A stretch of DNA of 64,000 nt from NCBI GenBank assembly GCA_010015675.1, contig ML976981.1, positions 1,014,264 through 1,078,263 on the forward strand. Reading direction: 5' to 3'. A program made the translations under genes and the position numbers. Of the stretch, positions 12,503 to 24,588 are shown one piece after another. The stretch is from Byssothecium circinans (taxonomy: Eukaryota; Ascomycota; Dothideomycetes; Pleosporales; Massarinaceae). Each line of letters begins with the position of its first letter. The stretch's first letter is position 1. The notes under the pieces are model-generated. The model saw only the letters and a list, made by a program, of their open reading frames with translations. It did not search any database and was not told the origin of the DNA.

Positions 12503-13470
12503 GATGAGAAGACTAAGGGTGTTTGATTGTCGGATGCTAGATTTCGACGAGGTTGATCGGGAGTTTCAGTTTTGTTGGAAACGGTATTATTGTTTCTTTA
12601 TATGGAAAGGAAGTGCGAGTTTTGATAGGATATCAGAATCTGCATCTCTCATTGTGTACCGCATAGCAAAGCTGGCCGACCTCTAAGCTCTACGAGTGGA
12701 TGACAGTAGGCAAACCGAACGCAGCCTCGTTCTAGACAGCCGACAATGTATTTCAAAGTCCACTCGCAGTACTTCAGAATTACATAAGGTACATATGTAC
12801 CACGGCCGTCCAAGCGCTGATTGGCCAATTCCTCCTCGCACCTTCCTCTTTCAACCTCCTCCGCCAGCCGCTCGCCGCTGACTACGACACTATGCCAGCC
12901 TTCTTTTCCAAGGTAACGCTTCGTCCGGCATCACCGCATCTCGTACAGCTATCGTAAGCTTCCCCACTCCCATCACGAACCAAGGCACAGTGCCCTCACG
13001 TCCCAGAGGACTTCAAAAATGACGAACCATAAGCAGAGCGGGGGGTCTCGCATGCGTCAACTGCAGACTGCCTTTTCGAGCACCAAAAGCTTCATGAACC
13101 GTGAAACAATGGCGAATTGGATCGCGACCAGGGACAAGGAGTGGCGAGGCTGTCCCTTGCTGACGACAGGGGACTGAAGATAAGGTTGCCGGTGATTATT
13201 GTTGGGATTTTTGTTTTCGGTTCCTGGATCGTTGGTTGCATGGAGGGTTTTCCGTGAATCGAGGACTCGGATACGAGGACTTGCTGATTCGGGATGCGAT
13301 GGGGTGCATGTGCATGGGGGGCATTGATGTGGTGCAGTGCAGATAACGCTATTACGTAGGGTATAAAGAGTTGGTGGGTGGACTTCTCTTTTTCTTTGAC
13401 TGTGTGTTCGCTTGTGGGATTGCACCTTTCGGCTTTGGTTCATTGCGTTTCTGTGTGCTTGAGGGTCAAT
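12503..13470. other. intergenic with an orphan first-exon-like segment
   Basis: Mostly upstream region of the M28 peptidase gene. Around 12892 there is ATG followed by PAFFSK and a GTAACG donor-like site, which looks like a first exon, but no matching second exon follows before the next gene. No complete gene is supported. Confidence 0.4.
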
Positions 13471-15108
13471 ATGAAGGTCTCAATTGCTATTGGTGCCTTT
13501 GCGGCCGCGACTTCGGCTGCTGTTGAGACTCGAGGAAGCCTTAGGCAACGTGGAAATCATGATAGCTATCTCCCAATCGTCGATTCGGTACGCTCAATAC
13601 ATTTCTTAATTATCCTAGCTTCTACACTCACGCACAGCATAATGTCAAGTCAACAGCACGGTAAAAAACCCGGAAGTTCCAGCTAACATCTTTACAGAAG
13701 AAGCTTCAGGGCGCGATCAAATCTTCAGCCCTCCTCAAAGGTGCTAAGTCCCTTGAAGAGTTCGCCTTCTCCACACCGTCACGCAACAGGCAGATGGGTA
13801 CACTTGGACACAATCTGACCACCGACTTCCTGGTCAAGGAGCTGAAGAAGCTTGATGGGTACTATAAGGTCGAGACGCAGACTTTCTGGGCGCCGGTATT
13901 CCTCAATGGGACGGGGTCATTGCTTATTGGTGGTGAGGAGGCAGATTTTGGACTCTTCGACTACACGGAGTCGGGGAACGTGAGTGCTCCTATAGTTGTT
14001 GTCAACAATCTGGGGTGCGCAGCTGTAAGCGATCTTTCTTACCCCTACGTCAGTCGTGTATCTAACCCAATCCCAGAGTGATTATCCTTCCTCCGTGGCC
14101 GGCAGCGTTGCCCTGATCAAACGTGGATCTTGCGAGTTCGGTCTCAAGTCAGCTTTGGCGGGAGCAGCTGGAGCACAAGGAGCTCTCATCTACAACAACA
14201 TTCAAGGCCGTCTTGAAGGTACTCTTGGTCTCCCTGGGAGACCTGAAGGCGAGTACCCCCCAACACTCGGTCTTAGCGATGTCCAGGGCAACGATCTCGT
14301 CACAAGTATCACCGGAGGTGCCAACATCACAGCAACTATCGACGTTACAAGTGATATCTAGAACAGATCCACCGTAAACGTCCTTGCAACCACCACCCAT
14401 GGAAATACAGACGAGACGCTCATGCTGGGAGCACACTCCGATTCCGTTTATCGAGGCCCAGGCATCAACGATGACGGAAGTGGAACCATCGGCATCCTTG
14501 AAGTAGCCAAAGCGCTGTCAAAGTACAAAGTCAACAACGCCGTCCGCTTTGGATGGTGGTCTGGCGAAGAAATCGGTCTCCTCGGATCCGAATACTTCGT
14601 CGCATCCCTCCCCGCCGCAGAGCAAGCCAAAATCCGCGCCTACCTCAACTTCGACATGATCGCATCGCCCAACTACATCCTCGGAATCTTCGACGGCGAC
14701 GGTTCTACCTTCAACAACACCGGCCCCGCTGGAAGCGCCGAGCTCGAAACGTTCTTCAAGACGTGGTTCGCAAGTCAAGGCCAGAACTCCACCGCCATTG
14801 ATTTCACCGGCCGCTCTGATTACGGTCCCTTTCTCGATATCAACGTCCCCTGTGGTGGGACGGAGACGGGTGCGGAGAATATTAAGACGGAGGAGGAGGT
14901 CGCTCTGTTTGGTGGTACTGCGGGGATTCCGTATGATCCGAATTATCACCAGGCGGGTGATGATGCCAGTAATTTGGCTCTGGACGCTTTTGAGATTAAT
15001 GCGAGGGCTATTGCGGCGTCGGTGGCTGAGTATGCAGTCAGTTTTCGGGGGTTGCCGCCGAAGGCGAAGTCGAATAAGAGGGGGGTGTTCCGAGGGGGGG
15101 AAGGATAG
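13471..15108 (+). pseudogene. secreted M28 aminopeptidase with in-frame TAG
   Basis: Zinc aminopeptidase of family M28 with a protease-associated (PA) domain. Exons: 13471..13587, 13698..14024 and 14077..15108, with two clean introns. A signal peptide (MKVSIAIGAFAAATSAA) precedes the PA-type region with IKRGSCEFGLKSALA and GAQGALIYNN. The catalytic domain shows the zinc-site order AHSD, INDDGSG, WWSGEEIGLLGS and FTGRSDYGPF. TAG at 14359-14361 sits between DVTSDI and NRSTVNV, inside a continuous conserved stretch where homologues have an acidic or glutamine codon before NR. Translation stopping there would lose the whole catalytic domain. Everything after the TAG stays in frame to TAG 15108. 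No intron removes it without deleting conserved sequence. It is either a recent nonsense mutation, read through, or a base error. Confidence 0.85.
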
Positions 15109-15499
15109 GTAAGGGAAAGGTGTTGAGAATTTGAGTGCGAAACAACAATCGGTGTAGTTAATTGACGAGTTGAAATGCCAAAAACATTAAACGTCATGCT
15201 TGAATCCAGCGTTAGCTCGGTTCGAAACGCAAATGCACGAGAGGGGTCCTTCGCTTTTCAATTGATTCGGCACCGCACATGTTCCTGATAAGAACTTTTC
15301 CACTCTGTACACAACATGCTCATCTAAACAGCAAAATCCCGTTAGCAAAAGCCGCAGCCACCATGATATGAATGATGTATGAAGGCATCGGTCAATTCAA
15401 ATGCCGAAAAAGCCATCTAGCCCCGACCCCACCATGTGCGTGGGGTAAATGTTTAGACGGAGCAGCTACCTATAAAAGACAACGCGACCCTCCACCACA
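15109..15499. promoter_or_regulatory. promoter region of the FAH-family gene
   Basis: A TATAAAA box lies at 15471-15477. It is only 23 nt upstream of the first in-frame ATG (15500) and about 167 nt upstream of the second (15644). No gene is seen in this interval. Confidence 0.5.
15471..15477 (+). promoter_or_regulatory. TATA box (TATAAAA)
   Basis: Canonical TATAAAA upstream of the FAH-family gene. Its closeness to ATG 15500 means some transcripts may begin after that ATG. Confidence 0.5.
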
Positions 15500-16733
15500 A
15501 TGTTCGCGAGGCCAGGCTCGATACTTTGCCATCGAATACACGCTCCATTTCTCTCATCTCGGCCAATTGCGAAGCGCTCGTCAACAAGAGTGTTGAAGGA
15601 CCCAAGTTTTAGTGCGAGACTGTTCAGTGTGAACGCAATCAGGATGGCGGCGACTTTCGATCGATTGATTCGGTTCGAGGGCGATGACGGGAAAATTTAT
15701 TTCGGCGACTTAGGAAAGGAGGAGGTGCCTAGTAGGGAGATTGAGGGGAGGAGTGTGGGAGTTTTGGAGGGGAGTGTTGAGGGTGGGTTTAAGAAGAGTG
15801 GAGAGGAGGTGAAGGTTAAGAAGGTATGTATATCCACGTCGGCATTCTTGAAACTAAACAGGGAGGCTGTGGGTTGCGAGAGTAATCTCGTCTACTTCCT
15901 TTTGATGTCAACGTTGTCCAGGGATTTCGAACTTATGCGATACCTTTGCCTTGACCTTTAAAGTTCAAGTGCCTTGCAATCGAGCAAATTACTAACAACT
16001 CCCAGCTCCTCTGCCCCCTCCCCCGCACAAACATAATAATGTGCGTGGGCCTAAACTACAAACAACACGCCGAAGAATGCTCCCTCAGCATCCCCACGCA
16101 TCCCACAATCTTCACCAAGCCCCCTGACGCCCTCACGGGTCCCCTCGATCCCATCTCCATCCACCCGTCCTGCCAGTCGCAACTCGACTACGAAGGCGAG
16201 CTCACCATAGTAATCGGCCACGACGCAAAAAACATCTCCGCCGCTGACGCCCCTGCGTATATTCTGGGCTACACAGTGGGCAACGATGTGTCGGCGCGGA
16301 ATTACCAGTTACCTGCTAGTGTGAGCGGCGGCCAGTTCGGATATGCAAAGAGTTTTGATGGGTTTGCGCCGATTGGGCCATGTGTTGCGAGTGCGAATGT
16401 GGTGAAGGATCCGCAGCGTCTGAGGTACTGGACTAAGGTTAATGGAGTCAAGAGGCAGGAGACGGGGACCGATGATATGATTTGGACTGTGGGGCAGATT
16501 GTGGAGCATTTGAGTCGCGGGACGACGCTGAGGAGTGGGACGTGTATTATGACGGGGACACCAAGTGGTGTTGGGTTTTTCATGGTAAGTTTGACGTTTG
16601 TCCAAGGGAGGCGTGGAATTGAAAAGCTGACCTTTTGGTGTAGGAGCCCAAGGGTTTCCTCAAGGATGGAGATGAGGTGGAGATATATGTCGAGGGGATT
16701 GGGAGTATAATCAACACGATGAAGTTTGAGTGA
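15500..16733 (+). CDS. fumarylacetoacetate hydrolase-family protein, likely mitochondrial
   Basis: Three exons, 15500..15823, 16006..16584 and 16644..16733, give 330 aa. The C-terminal two thirds is the FAH fold: MCVGLNYKQHAEE, PTIFTKPPDALTGP, DYEGELTIVIG (metal-binding acidic residues), YTVGNDVSARNYQ, KSFDGFAPIGP and GTPSGVGFF. This fold covers acylpyruvases, oxaloacetate decarboxylases and related C-C hydrolases; the exact substrate is not deducible. From ATG 15500 the first 48 residues are rich in R, S, L and F with almost no acid residues (MFARPGSILCHRIHAPFLSS), typical of a mitochondrial presequence. From ATG 15644 (MAATFDRLIRFEGDDG) the protein would start at the FAH N-domain and stay cytosolic. 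Stop is TGA. Confidence 0.9.
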
Positions 16734-16925
16734 AGGGATGAGGTCGGTTGTGTAATAAAAGCCTGGCGTCGCGTTACCTAGCCTGGAGGGCAGAAATGGT
16801 AACCGAAGTTCTGCTCGAGTTCCGTAGAGTTTGTGGCACAGTTGGAGTTGATTTCTCACATTCAATTACATACCAGGCCCAAGACATACCGCCTGATACC
16901 GTTGAAGGTTGAAAAAGCCGGGACG

Positions 16926-18486
16926 CTATCCTGAGCCAGCCATTACTACGTCTCCATCACCGTTCTGCTGCATCTCGAGCACAGGATTTGCTTTGCTTAA
17001 GCAACCGGGACAGTTGTGCAGTACCATATGACAGAACATGTCGCAGTCGATGCAGAAATGGCTTTCGCAGACCCTACACTCGTACCTTGAGCTCTCGCTC
17101 GCTTTCTGCTCCTCACCTGTATCGTCTTGTTCGATGGGTTGATGGATTCCATTCCCATTCGTGATATGACTGTCCTGTTGGGCATGGTTTTTGGGGACCT
17201 CTAAAGGCGGCAGTTCGGGAAAGGCGGACAGACAGGACGTGCACTCTTTGCTTCCCATCTCTCTCGCACGCTTCCAGCTAACTTCGGCCCAGTTGCGGAG
17301 CGGAAACAGGTGATGATAGCTTCGTGCGAGATGTGTGGAGAGCAGAAGCGTGAGCTGGCAGCAGGGGCATGTCACTGGTAGGCTGCATACTTTTGCGCTG
17401 CATCTTGAGCATGTGTAACCCCCTGATGTCAAGATACCGTGACATGCGCACATGGTAGGACTGTCTTCGATGACGCGCGAGGGAAAGCCCATCATCATGA
17501 GGGCGGCGGCTGCTTCAGGCGCTGCCCTGGAGGCATTTGTCGCGCGTACAACAGGCGGCGTCGTTGTTGCTAGCAGGAGCTCACGAAGGAGTTCCTGGTC
17601 CGTGGCTACGACGTACTCGCTCTCGTCACCTGCGTTCGTCCGGCTCACAATTTCTGTACATATCTTGAGTCGCGCGCCCATTCCGATGACGCTGACGCGT
17701 ACTCGATCGCGAATACATGCCTTTATGGTTTGATGTATGTCTCCAGGGTCGAGCGACAATAGCGAGCCAAACACCACAATGACCTCCCTTGTTCCGTGGC
17801 TGGGCGTGTGATACAGCGTCGCCCTCGCTAGCTCCAGCGCGTTTTGTAGACTAGGAGATCCCTTTGGCTCTTTAGGTATCTCACTGGGATTCCGTGGCGT
17901 CCGTAGGTCTTGGATGGCAGCGATGTGCTCCGCAGGGTTCCCTGAGAGCTCCGAAACTCGTATACAGAGACCATCATGCATGCCCAGTACGCTCATTTGT
18001 GATATAGGGTTCTGTTCGAAGAACTCGCGCACATACTCCTGTGTGAATTTTATCATGGCGTGGTATCGACTTGGTCGCATGTCCTTTTCTGCCATGGCTT
18101 CTGAAAGATCGAGGACGAGCACAACATGTCGTATTATGCCGCGCTGAAAGGGTTTCGTGTCTTTCCGTAACCTAAGCATCTCTCAATCAGCCTTGTACCC
18201 GTAGCACAATAGTCACTACGCACCTCTTCCGCTTCCTCTCCTCCTCCATGTGCTGGATGCTCTTCTGTGGCCTGACTTCCTCTTCATCCTCTTCTGCTGG
18301 TATGTATGCCTCCTCTTCGCCTGGGGTACTACCCCTCCTAGCCCAAGCATGTGGCTTTGGCGCTGGAGCCTTCTGTGCCTTCCTCTTACCCGCCGCTTGT
18401 TGCCGAGAAGGATTTGTAGTCCTTGGTCCTACATACTCGTCTTCTGAGAAGACGTCGCTCTCCTGGTCGTAATCAGAGTCCGCCAT
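16926..18486 (-). CDS. SSL1: TFIIH core subunit Ssl1/p44
   Basis: Two exons, 18486..18224 and 18171..16926, encode 502 aa. Ssl1/p44 is a core TFIIH subunit that stimulates the Rad3/XPD helicase in transcription initiation and nucleotide excision repair. The first 85 residues are acidic and low complexity. The VWA domain starts near RGIIRHVVLVLDLSEAMAEKDMRPSR and runs to about residue 300 with KACIRDRVRVSVIGMGA. It is followed by an Ssl1-type zinc segment (MCACHGILTSGGYTCSRC, CPCC) and a C-terminal C4C4 RING-like module with CRVCESHFCIDC and HNCPGC. Order, length and motifs match the family. The 52-nt intron uses GTGCGT as donor. Confidence 0.95.
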
Positions 18487-19228
18487 CAGTGGCGTAGATT
18501 TTTTGCGCGCTGAGAACTATCGATACGACGCGGTCGTGAAGGCTCGTTTGCGAGTGTGTGGAGCTTTGGTGCGTACAACTGCATATAGTCGAGGCGGGGA
18601 GGGTCGGAGGGAGGCTTGGAGGGCGCTCTATTGCTGTGAAGAGCTCAAGCTGTACCTCAAGGTAAAGTATTTTGGAAGCTCAGGCAATGACGTTGCGAAT
18701 GAAAGGAATCTTAGTTAGATCATATAAGCGCCAAGGGTAATCAATGTGCGAGATCTCGTAATCTGCAATGGTGAAATGCTGTTGAGTGATGATGTCTGAA
18801 CACGGATCGCGGTGCAGCATTCAAATGTTTAAACGTCGGCTCGGGGGCCGGGGAACGCATGAGCACGTGATACCTATGATTCGCGATGACCAGTAGACGC
18901 GCACACATTTCCAACGACACAGGGAAGCTCTCGCGTCGATTGAGACGATCTTCCGGGCTGGGCTAGCTCTTACATCGCTAGCAGCCTTTGTTTGATTTGT
19001 TACACATCACACCACCGTCCAATGTGATTCAACTTTGAGTGAAGAGGGAGCGAGCGATGGCAGAGTTGACTACCGTTCCAACTACATTAAGTGTACTCAT
19101 ATCTTGGCGTTCATCCAAAGACAAGCCCAAGAGTGGTATAACGCTATGCTAGAAAAATCATAAAACATTAAATCGCCATTTCCTTGAAGTCGCATTACCT
19201 ACTATCAGTTCCATTACTTGCTTGATGC
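18487..19228. other. intergenic: SSL1 promoter and Chs7-like 3' flank
   Basis: No gene supported. It holds the upstream region of SSL1 and the 3' flank of the Chs7-like gene. Confidence 0.5.
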
Positions 19229-20494
19229 TCATGAATAGCCCCCAACTCCAGACCCTACCGCTGGCATCGGCCAATCATCCTCGGTGATGCTCGACCAAAA
19301 CACCCAGATCATGACCACAGATAGAAGGGTGAACAAAGTCTGAAAGAGGCCACCGTTGATTTTTCCGGTAGTTCCATTGCAAATATGCACGCTGACAACC
19401 CACTGGAAGATTTGTGCAATGGCGAATAGCAGTGCTGCGGCGACGAGGTACACTGTAGCTGCGGTCAGAGATGATGCAACTCATGATCATGTAGTGAGAG
19501 AACTTACGCATGGGTTTGCGCTCCCCGAGGATACGAAGGACCAGGAATGCTTCCAAGAGGAAGAATACAACGATGAATACTAGGGGCGCCAGGAGATACA
19601 GAGTGTAGAGTGCGTAGTCCTGATTGGGAAGATCCAAACTCGAGTCCCAGAAGCCGGTCCACCGGAAGCCAGTGTCGAGCGCGATGTATCCTACTCCGAT
19701 GAAAAAGGCAGCGGCGGAGGCTAGGATGAGACCGATGGACACAGGGGTGCCATCATCGAGGAGTTGATAACCGACAAGACCGTTGAGCATGAGGATCCAC
19801 GCGGTAGCGACGATGGAGGCGAGGTGGACTGCGACAAAAGCCTATAGATCGGGTCAGACGCCGTCATCGTGTGGAGTAGCCAGTACATACCCTTCGCACT
19901 GCGCTGTTCAGTGGGAACCCTCCAATGGTGAATATCTCGCAGATGGAAACGATTATGAAGCCAATTAGGAATAGTTGCATCTCTCTGTTCACATGTCAGT
20001 CTGGGCAATTCATACTTTTCATAGAGGCTGCAGCTTAAGCGCGCACCTTCTTCCGACGGCAGCCTTCTTGCGTTCGGTCTTCCACAGTAGAAAGGCAGAC
20101 GCGAGGATCGCAATGGCGCATAGCAATATCGAGCCTGTTCCTGTCAATGCCATCCAATGGAGTGTTGGCCGCCGACAACTGACCCAAGTTCCTCAGATAC
20201 CTTTCTCCTCCGAGCGGTATGCCCGTCAATTCACAGCCTCCAACATATCCGATATTATCTCTCGTCGAGGCTTGATTAAAGAGCTGTTGCGCATGCAGTT
20301 AGCGATTCGAACGGTGACGGTGGCAGTGACGGTGTCTGGGGACAGGACAATATGATGGTGCGACATACGTAGCATACTATCAACATGTCAGTCAGGGTTC
20401 AAGAGGGAGCGCAATTGCAGTCGGTACCTGGCAGTGTGGACCATTGGTTTCCCGTGTCGCGACAAAAGTCGGCGAACTTTCCGTAGTTGCTCAT
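19229..20494 (-). CDS. Chs7-like chitin synthase export protein
   Basis: Seven exons: 20494..20428, 20376..20369 (8 nt), 20283..20184, 20140..20047, 19984..19891, 19841..19508 and 19452..19229. All junction phases agree, giving 306 aa. Chs7 is an ER membrane chaperone needed for export of chitin synthase III. The protein starts MSNYGKFADFCRDTG. The 8-nt exon completes the codons for VCY, after which LFNQAST follows. A Cys-containing luminal stretch ends CELTG, and seven hydrophobic segments follow, among them ILLCAIAILASAFLL, FLIGFIIVSICEIF, AFVAVHLASIVATAWILMLNG and LFQTLFTLLSVVMIWVFWSS. The charged motif KTERKKAAVGRREMQLF lies after the first segment. This looks like a filamentous-fungus paralogue rather than the yeast Chs7 orthologue; cargo specificity is not visible. 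Confidence 0.88.
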
Positions 20495-22284
20495 GGCTGC
20501 GACGAAGCTCTCGGTCGACGAAGCGTTGGCTGGACAGCAGGGCGCGTAGCCTCGCGTGGATGAGTGAGCGGGGGCCCCGATTAGGGGTGCACTGTGGTTG
20601 ACGATACGGTGCTACGGGCTGCAAGTGAAGGTAGATCACTGGAAGCGGTAGGTAAGCAGTGACTGTGGAGCGATTACGGAGTACTATGCGGGTGGATTGA
20701 TGCGCGAGGAGGTGGATGAGCGATGTGCTGGCGGCGCCGTCAGAAGGTGGCTGGTGTGAATCCTGTTTGGAGCGACGGACAGGGATGTGAAGGATGGGGA
20801 AGGCGTCGTCTTTTTGCTGTTATTTCGAGCTTCAGGCGCACCGAACATGCAACTCTCGCGGCGGAGTGAGCGCAAGGCAGACGCAGATGCAGACGCAGAC
20901 GACACGACGCGGAATCAAGAGGCGAGAAAGGTGCAGAATCGGAGGATCCGATAGAGAGCTCGGGCAGCGCGCGAGGGCGGCCACAGTTGAACAAAGAGCA
21001 GGTTTCGCCGAGATCAAACAAATTATCATGAGGATAAGCGCCCAATGAGCGCGGCGGGCTAACCCTCGTTTCAGCCTCGGATAGGGGCCAGAAATAATGC
21101 AGCAATGCCGAAGACAAGCTCAGTTCGCAGCTCGCCTCCATCAATGGATTGGATGTGCAGCACGGCGGCAAGTTGCAGGCTGACGCGCGGTCCGAAAACC
21201 TTCATTCCGATGAAGCTTCTGTTCGCTCCCAAATAGCCCATCGTGCATGACTTGATGCCCAGGTGGTGGAAATAGACTTCGGTCGTGGGCATCTAGATGT
21301 CGTCACCTGCTTCATGCGGCGGCCCATTCACAGCCATGACCCCAGGAGAGGCGAGTGTATGTAGGACCATGGAAGAGGCGCTTGCAGACTGCCAGATACT
21401 AATAATGAACGTGTAGTGAACACAGCACGCTGTCACGCTCGAGAATCCTTGCCGGCATCGAGCATTCAACACTAACCGCAACATAAAATATTGAAGACTG
21501 TGAAGAGTCACGAGGTGTCGCTATACAGTACATAGGTCCCGACCTGTGAAGATGGAGTTTCTGCACAAAATATTGAGCAAGTCGAGAGCAGGTACAGTCA
21601 TGAACGAAACATCTGGCAACGCTGGACCTAGCTCGGGGTGGGTAGTAGTGGTGGTAGTGGAGTAGTGGAGTAGTGGATGGCAGAGTGGACTGCAAGAAGG
21701 GTCTGACATATCTATATATATATACGTCTCTCGTGGGGCAGAGAAAGTCGGCACTGTCATGACAAGGTAGAAATCGAAAGATAGCCTCTTCCCGTAAAGA
21801 ACATGTCAATCCCGGCATGAGTCTTGTGGTCCACGTCGGCACGTTCACGTGAGCCATATATTCGCATGGAACAATCCATCTACGCGCAGTGCCAGCAGCA
21901 GAACAGCCTTCCAGCGCAGCAACTTTGCACTGTGTTTCTACAATCTTCAAAGATTGCATCATCATGCAGAACCTACTCCACAGACCCTTATCAACACTCC
22001 AGTTGTGTCTCCGCTCGGGCCGACGTCTTCCAGCCTTGGCAACCATGGCTGACGGCAGGGAGCTGCGCTGCAATAATTCTACTTGGACCTGCACCTCTTC
22101 TTGGATCACGAAGCCGCTTGCATCCCCTGTCCCCACTCACGCTTATTCCTCCAATGTGACATCTGCTCCAGCTTGACCGCTTCGCTTCGTTGACCCTCCG
22201 CTTCCTTGTCTTGGACCCGGTGACGTGCCGCACCCACACCCGCTACTACACCTGATCGATCGTGGAGTTGGGGCTGCTCCCTAA
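20495..22284. other. intergenic 1.8 kb
   Basis: No supportable gene. It is the shared upstream region of the Chs7-like gene and the sugar transporter, and probably hides the transporter's unresolved first exon. A short TA microsatellite lies at about 21711-21723. Confidence 0.45.
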
Positions 22285-24588
22285 CAGCCTTGGACCTTCA
22301 AGATTCCTTCCCATCCGTATACCAGCAGGAGGCCGGCGAACATCCCACTCCACACGCTTTCGTCTTCCTCGTCACGGAACCCGCACAACGATTCGGCCCA
22401 CCTCCTCGAAAACCACGACAAGGACAGCCCGCACTCGTCGTTCGACACCCCCGACTCCGACGACGACCTCTCGCTCTGGAGTGATACCGGCGATCTCGTC
22501 GACCAGCTCGCCGATCAGGAGGACCCTCTCCGAATCCGCCTCGAGGGTGACGCTTCCAAGCCCAAACGCCAGCAGAAGCGGGTGCACTACGAGGACGGGC
22601 TGAAGGAGAAGAGCAGCTCGACGTTACGGAAGGAGGACATTGAGATACCGGAGCCAGCACCTCAAAAGATATCCAAGGCAGCACGCATCCTTGCTTCCAT
22701 CATGGCACCGAACGATGGCCCCTCCCGTATCCACGGCCTGCACGGCAAAAAGTTGATGTGGGTGCAACAACAAGTCCTTCTTGATCCGATACTAACCGTC
22801 GGGCAGTTACTTCACCAGCGTTTTTGTGTCATTAGGAGTCTTCCTATTTGGCTATGACCAGGGCGTCATGTCCGGTATCATTACGTGCGTCATCCCGTTG
22901 CTCCCCGCCGTCGAACAAATCTGATGAGTGTTGCAGCGGAAACCATTTCAAAGACGACTTCAACCAGCCCACTAGCGCCGAGCTGGGCACCATGGTTGCT
23001 ATCCTCGAAGTGGGGGCCTTTATATCGTCGTTATCAGTAGGCCGCATCGGGGATCTTCTAGGCCGCAGACGGACCATCCTCTGGGGCTCCGTTATCTTCG
23101 TCGTTGGGGGTGCCCTCCAAACATTCGCTGGAAGCATGTACGTGATGATGTTGGGGAGAATCATTGCCGGTTTGGGTGTCGGTGCCCTGTCCACCATTGT
23201 GCCCGTTTACCAGTCCGAGATCTCCCCTCCTCATAACAGAGGCAGACTCGCTTGCATCGAGTTCTCAGGCAACATTACGGGCTACGCTTGCAGCGTATGG
23301 GTCGACTACGCTTGCAGCTTCATCGACAGCGACTGGTCATGGAGACTGCCATTGTTCATGCAGTGTTTTATGGGCTCTCTGCTTGCCGTAGGAAGCTTGC
23401 TCATCTGCGAATCTCCGAGGTGTGTACCTGTCTGCTTTGAAAGCATCGAAATCTGACAAGAAATCAGATGGCTGCTCGACAACGATTATGATGAAGAGGG
23501 CATTGTCGTTATTGCCAACCTCTACGGTAAGGGTGATATTCATAACCCTAAAGCGCGTGACGAATATCGTGAAATCAAACTCGGCGTATTCCTGCAACGT
23601 CAGGAAGGTGAGCGATCCTACAAGGATATGTTCAAGCGCTACTACAAGCGTGTCTTCATTGCCATGTCTGCTCAAGCCCTCGCGCAACTCAACGGCATCA
23701 ACGTCATCTCGTACTATGCCCCCCTTGTCTTCGAAGAAGCTGGTTGGCACGGTCGCCAGGCGATTCTCATGACGGGCATCAACTCCATCACCTACTTTCT
23801 ATCCACGATCCCCCCCTGGTATGTCGTAGACACGCTGGGACGGCGAAAGATCCTTCTTTCCGGAGCTCTCATGATGGCCCTGTCTCTCTCCGCCATCTCG
23901 TACTTCATTTTCCTGAAAGCGGCGTGGACACCCAACTTGGTCGTCATTTTCGTCATGATCTACAACGCGGCTTTTGGGTTCTCATGGGGACCAATTCCCT
24001 GGCTCTACCCTCCCGAGATTCTACCCCTCAGCATCCGTGCGAAGGGTGCCAGCTTGAGCACGGCCACCAACTGGGCATTCAACTGGTTGGTGGGAGAGTT
24101 GACTCCCATTCTGCAAGAGCATATTCAATGGCGTTTGTACCTGATCCATGCGTTTTTCTGCGCTGTCAGTTTCATCGTTGGTAAGTCGGGCCATTCCACG
24201 CAACTCATGTAGTAGTTGACATGTTACAGTTTGGTTCCTCTATCCCGAGACGGCCAATATTCGTCTCGAAGACATGAATTCGATTTTCGGAGACGCCACG
24301 TCGGTCATGTCCACGCCACAATCGATCGCTCAAGCCGAGTCGTTGCTCAGTGGCAGCGCCCGCTCACCTGTGCCTTCGCTTGATATTCGCGGCAATCGCA
24401 ACATAGATGCCGTCATTCCTGGTCTTGACATCAACCCACCTGATGAGATTTCGGGCAGTAAACCGAAAGATGGGGACCAGGGCGAGGGCATTGGCGGGTG
24501 GATCTCCAATATGGTGAAGAGAAACAAGAACGGCGAGGGAGATAGCGGGAAGTACAAACGGGTAGGGCAAGACGACGATCAAGACTAG
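22285..24588 (+). CDS. MFS sugar transporter (5' end unresolved)
   Basis: Exons that can be placed: up to 22757, 22807..22884, 22937..23419, 23468..24180 and 24230..24588, all in phase. The frame is open back to a stop at 22282-22284 but contains no ATG before the acidic N-tail, so a short first exon must lie upstream. The protein is a sugar porter with 12 expected helices. Motifs: YFTSVFVSLGVFLFGYDQG, VGRIGDLLGRRRT, CESPRWLLDND, ALAQLNGINVISYYAPLVFEEAG, VDTLGRRKIL, GPIPWLYPPEILP and YPETANIRLEDMN. A cytosolic N-tail of over 140 residues and a C-tail of about 100 residues, both rich in S, D, K and G, are longer than in simple hexose carriers and may be regulatory. The substrate is not deducible. 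Stop is TAG. Confidence 0.88.

Noticed and set aside
12892..12916. First-exon-like MPAFFSK with a donor site
   Set aside because: No following exon in any frame; recorded only as a possible remnant.
14290..14361. The M28 TAG as part of an intron acceptor (CTAG)
   Set aside because: Any donor upstream would delete conserved residues of the family (SITGGANITATIDVTSD); the reading on both sides is continuous without it.
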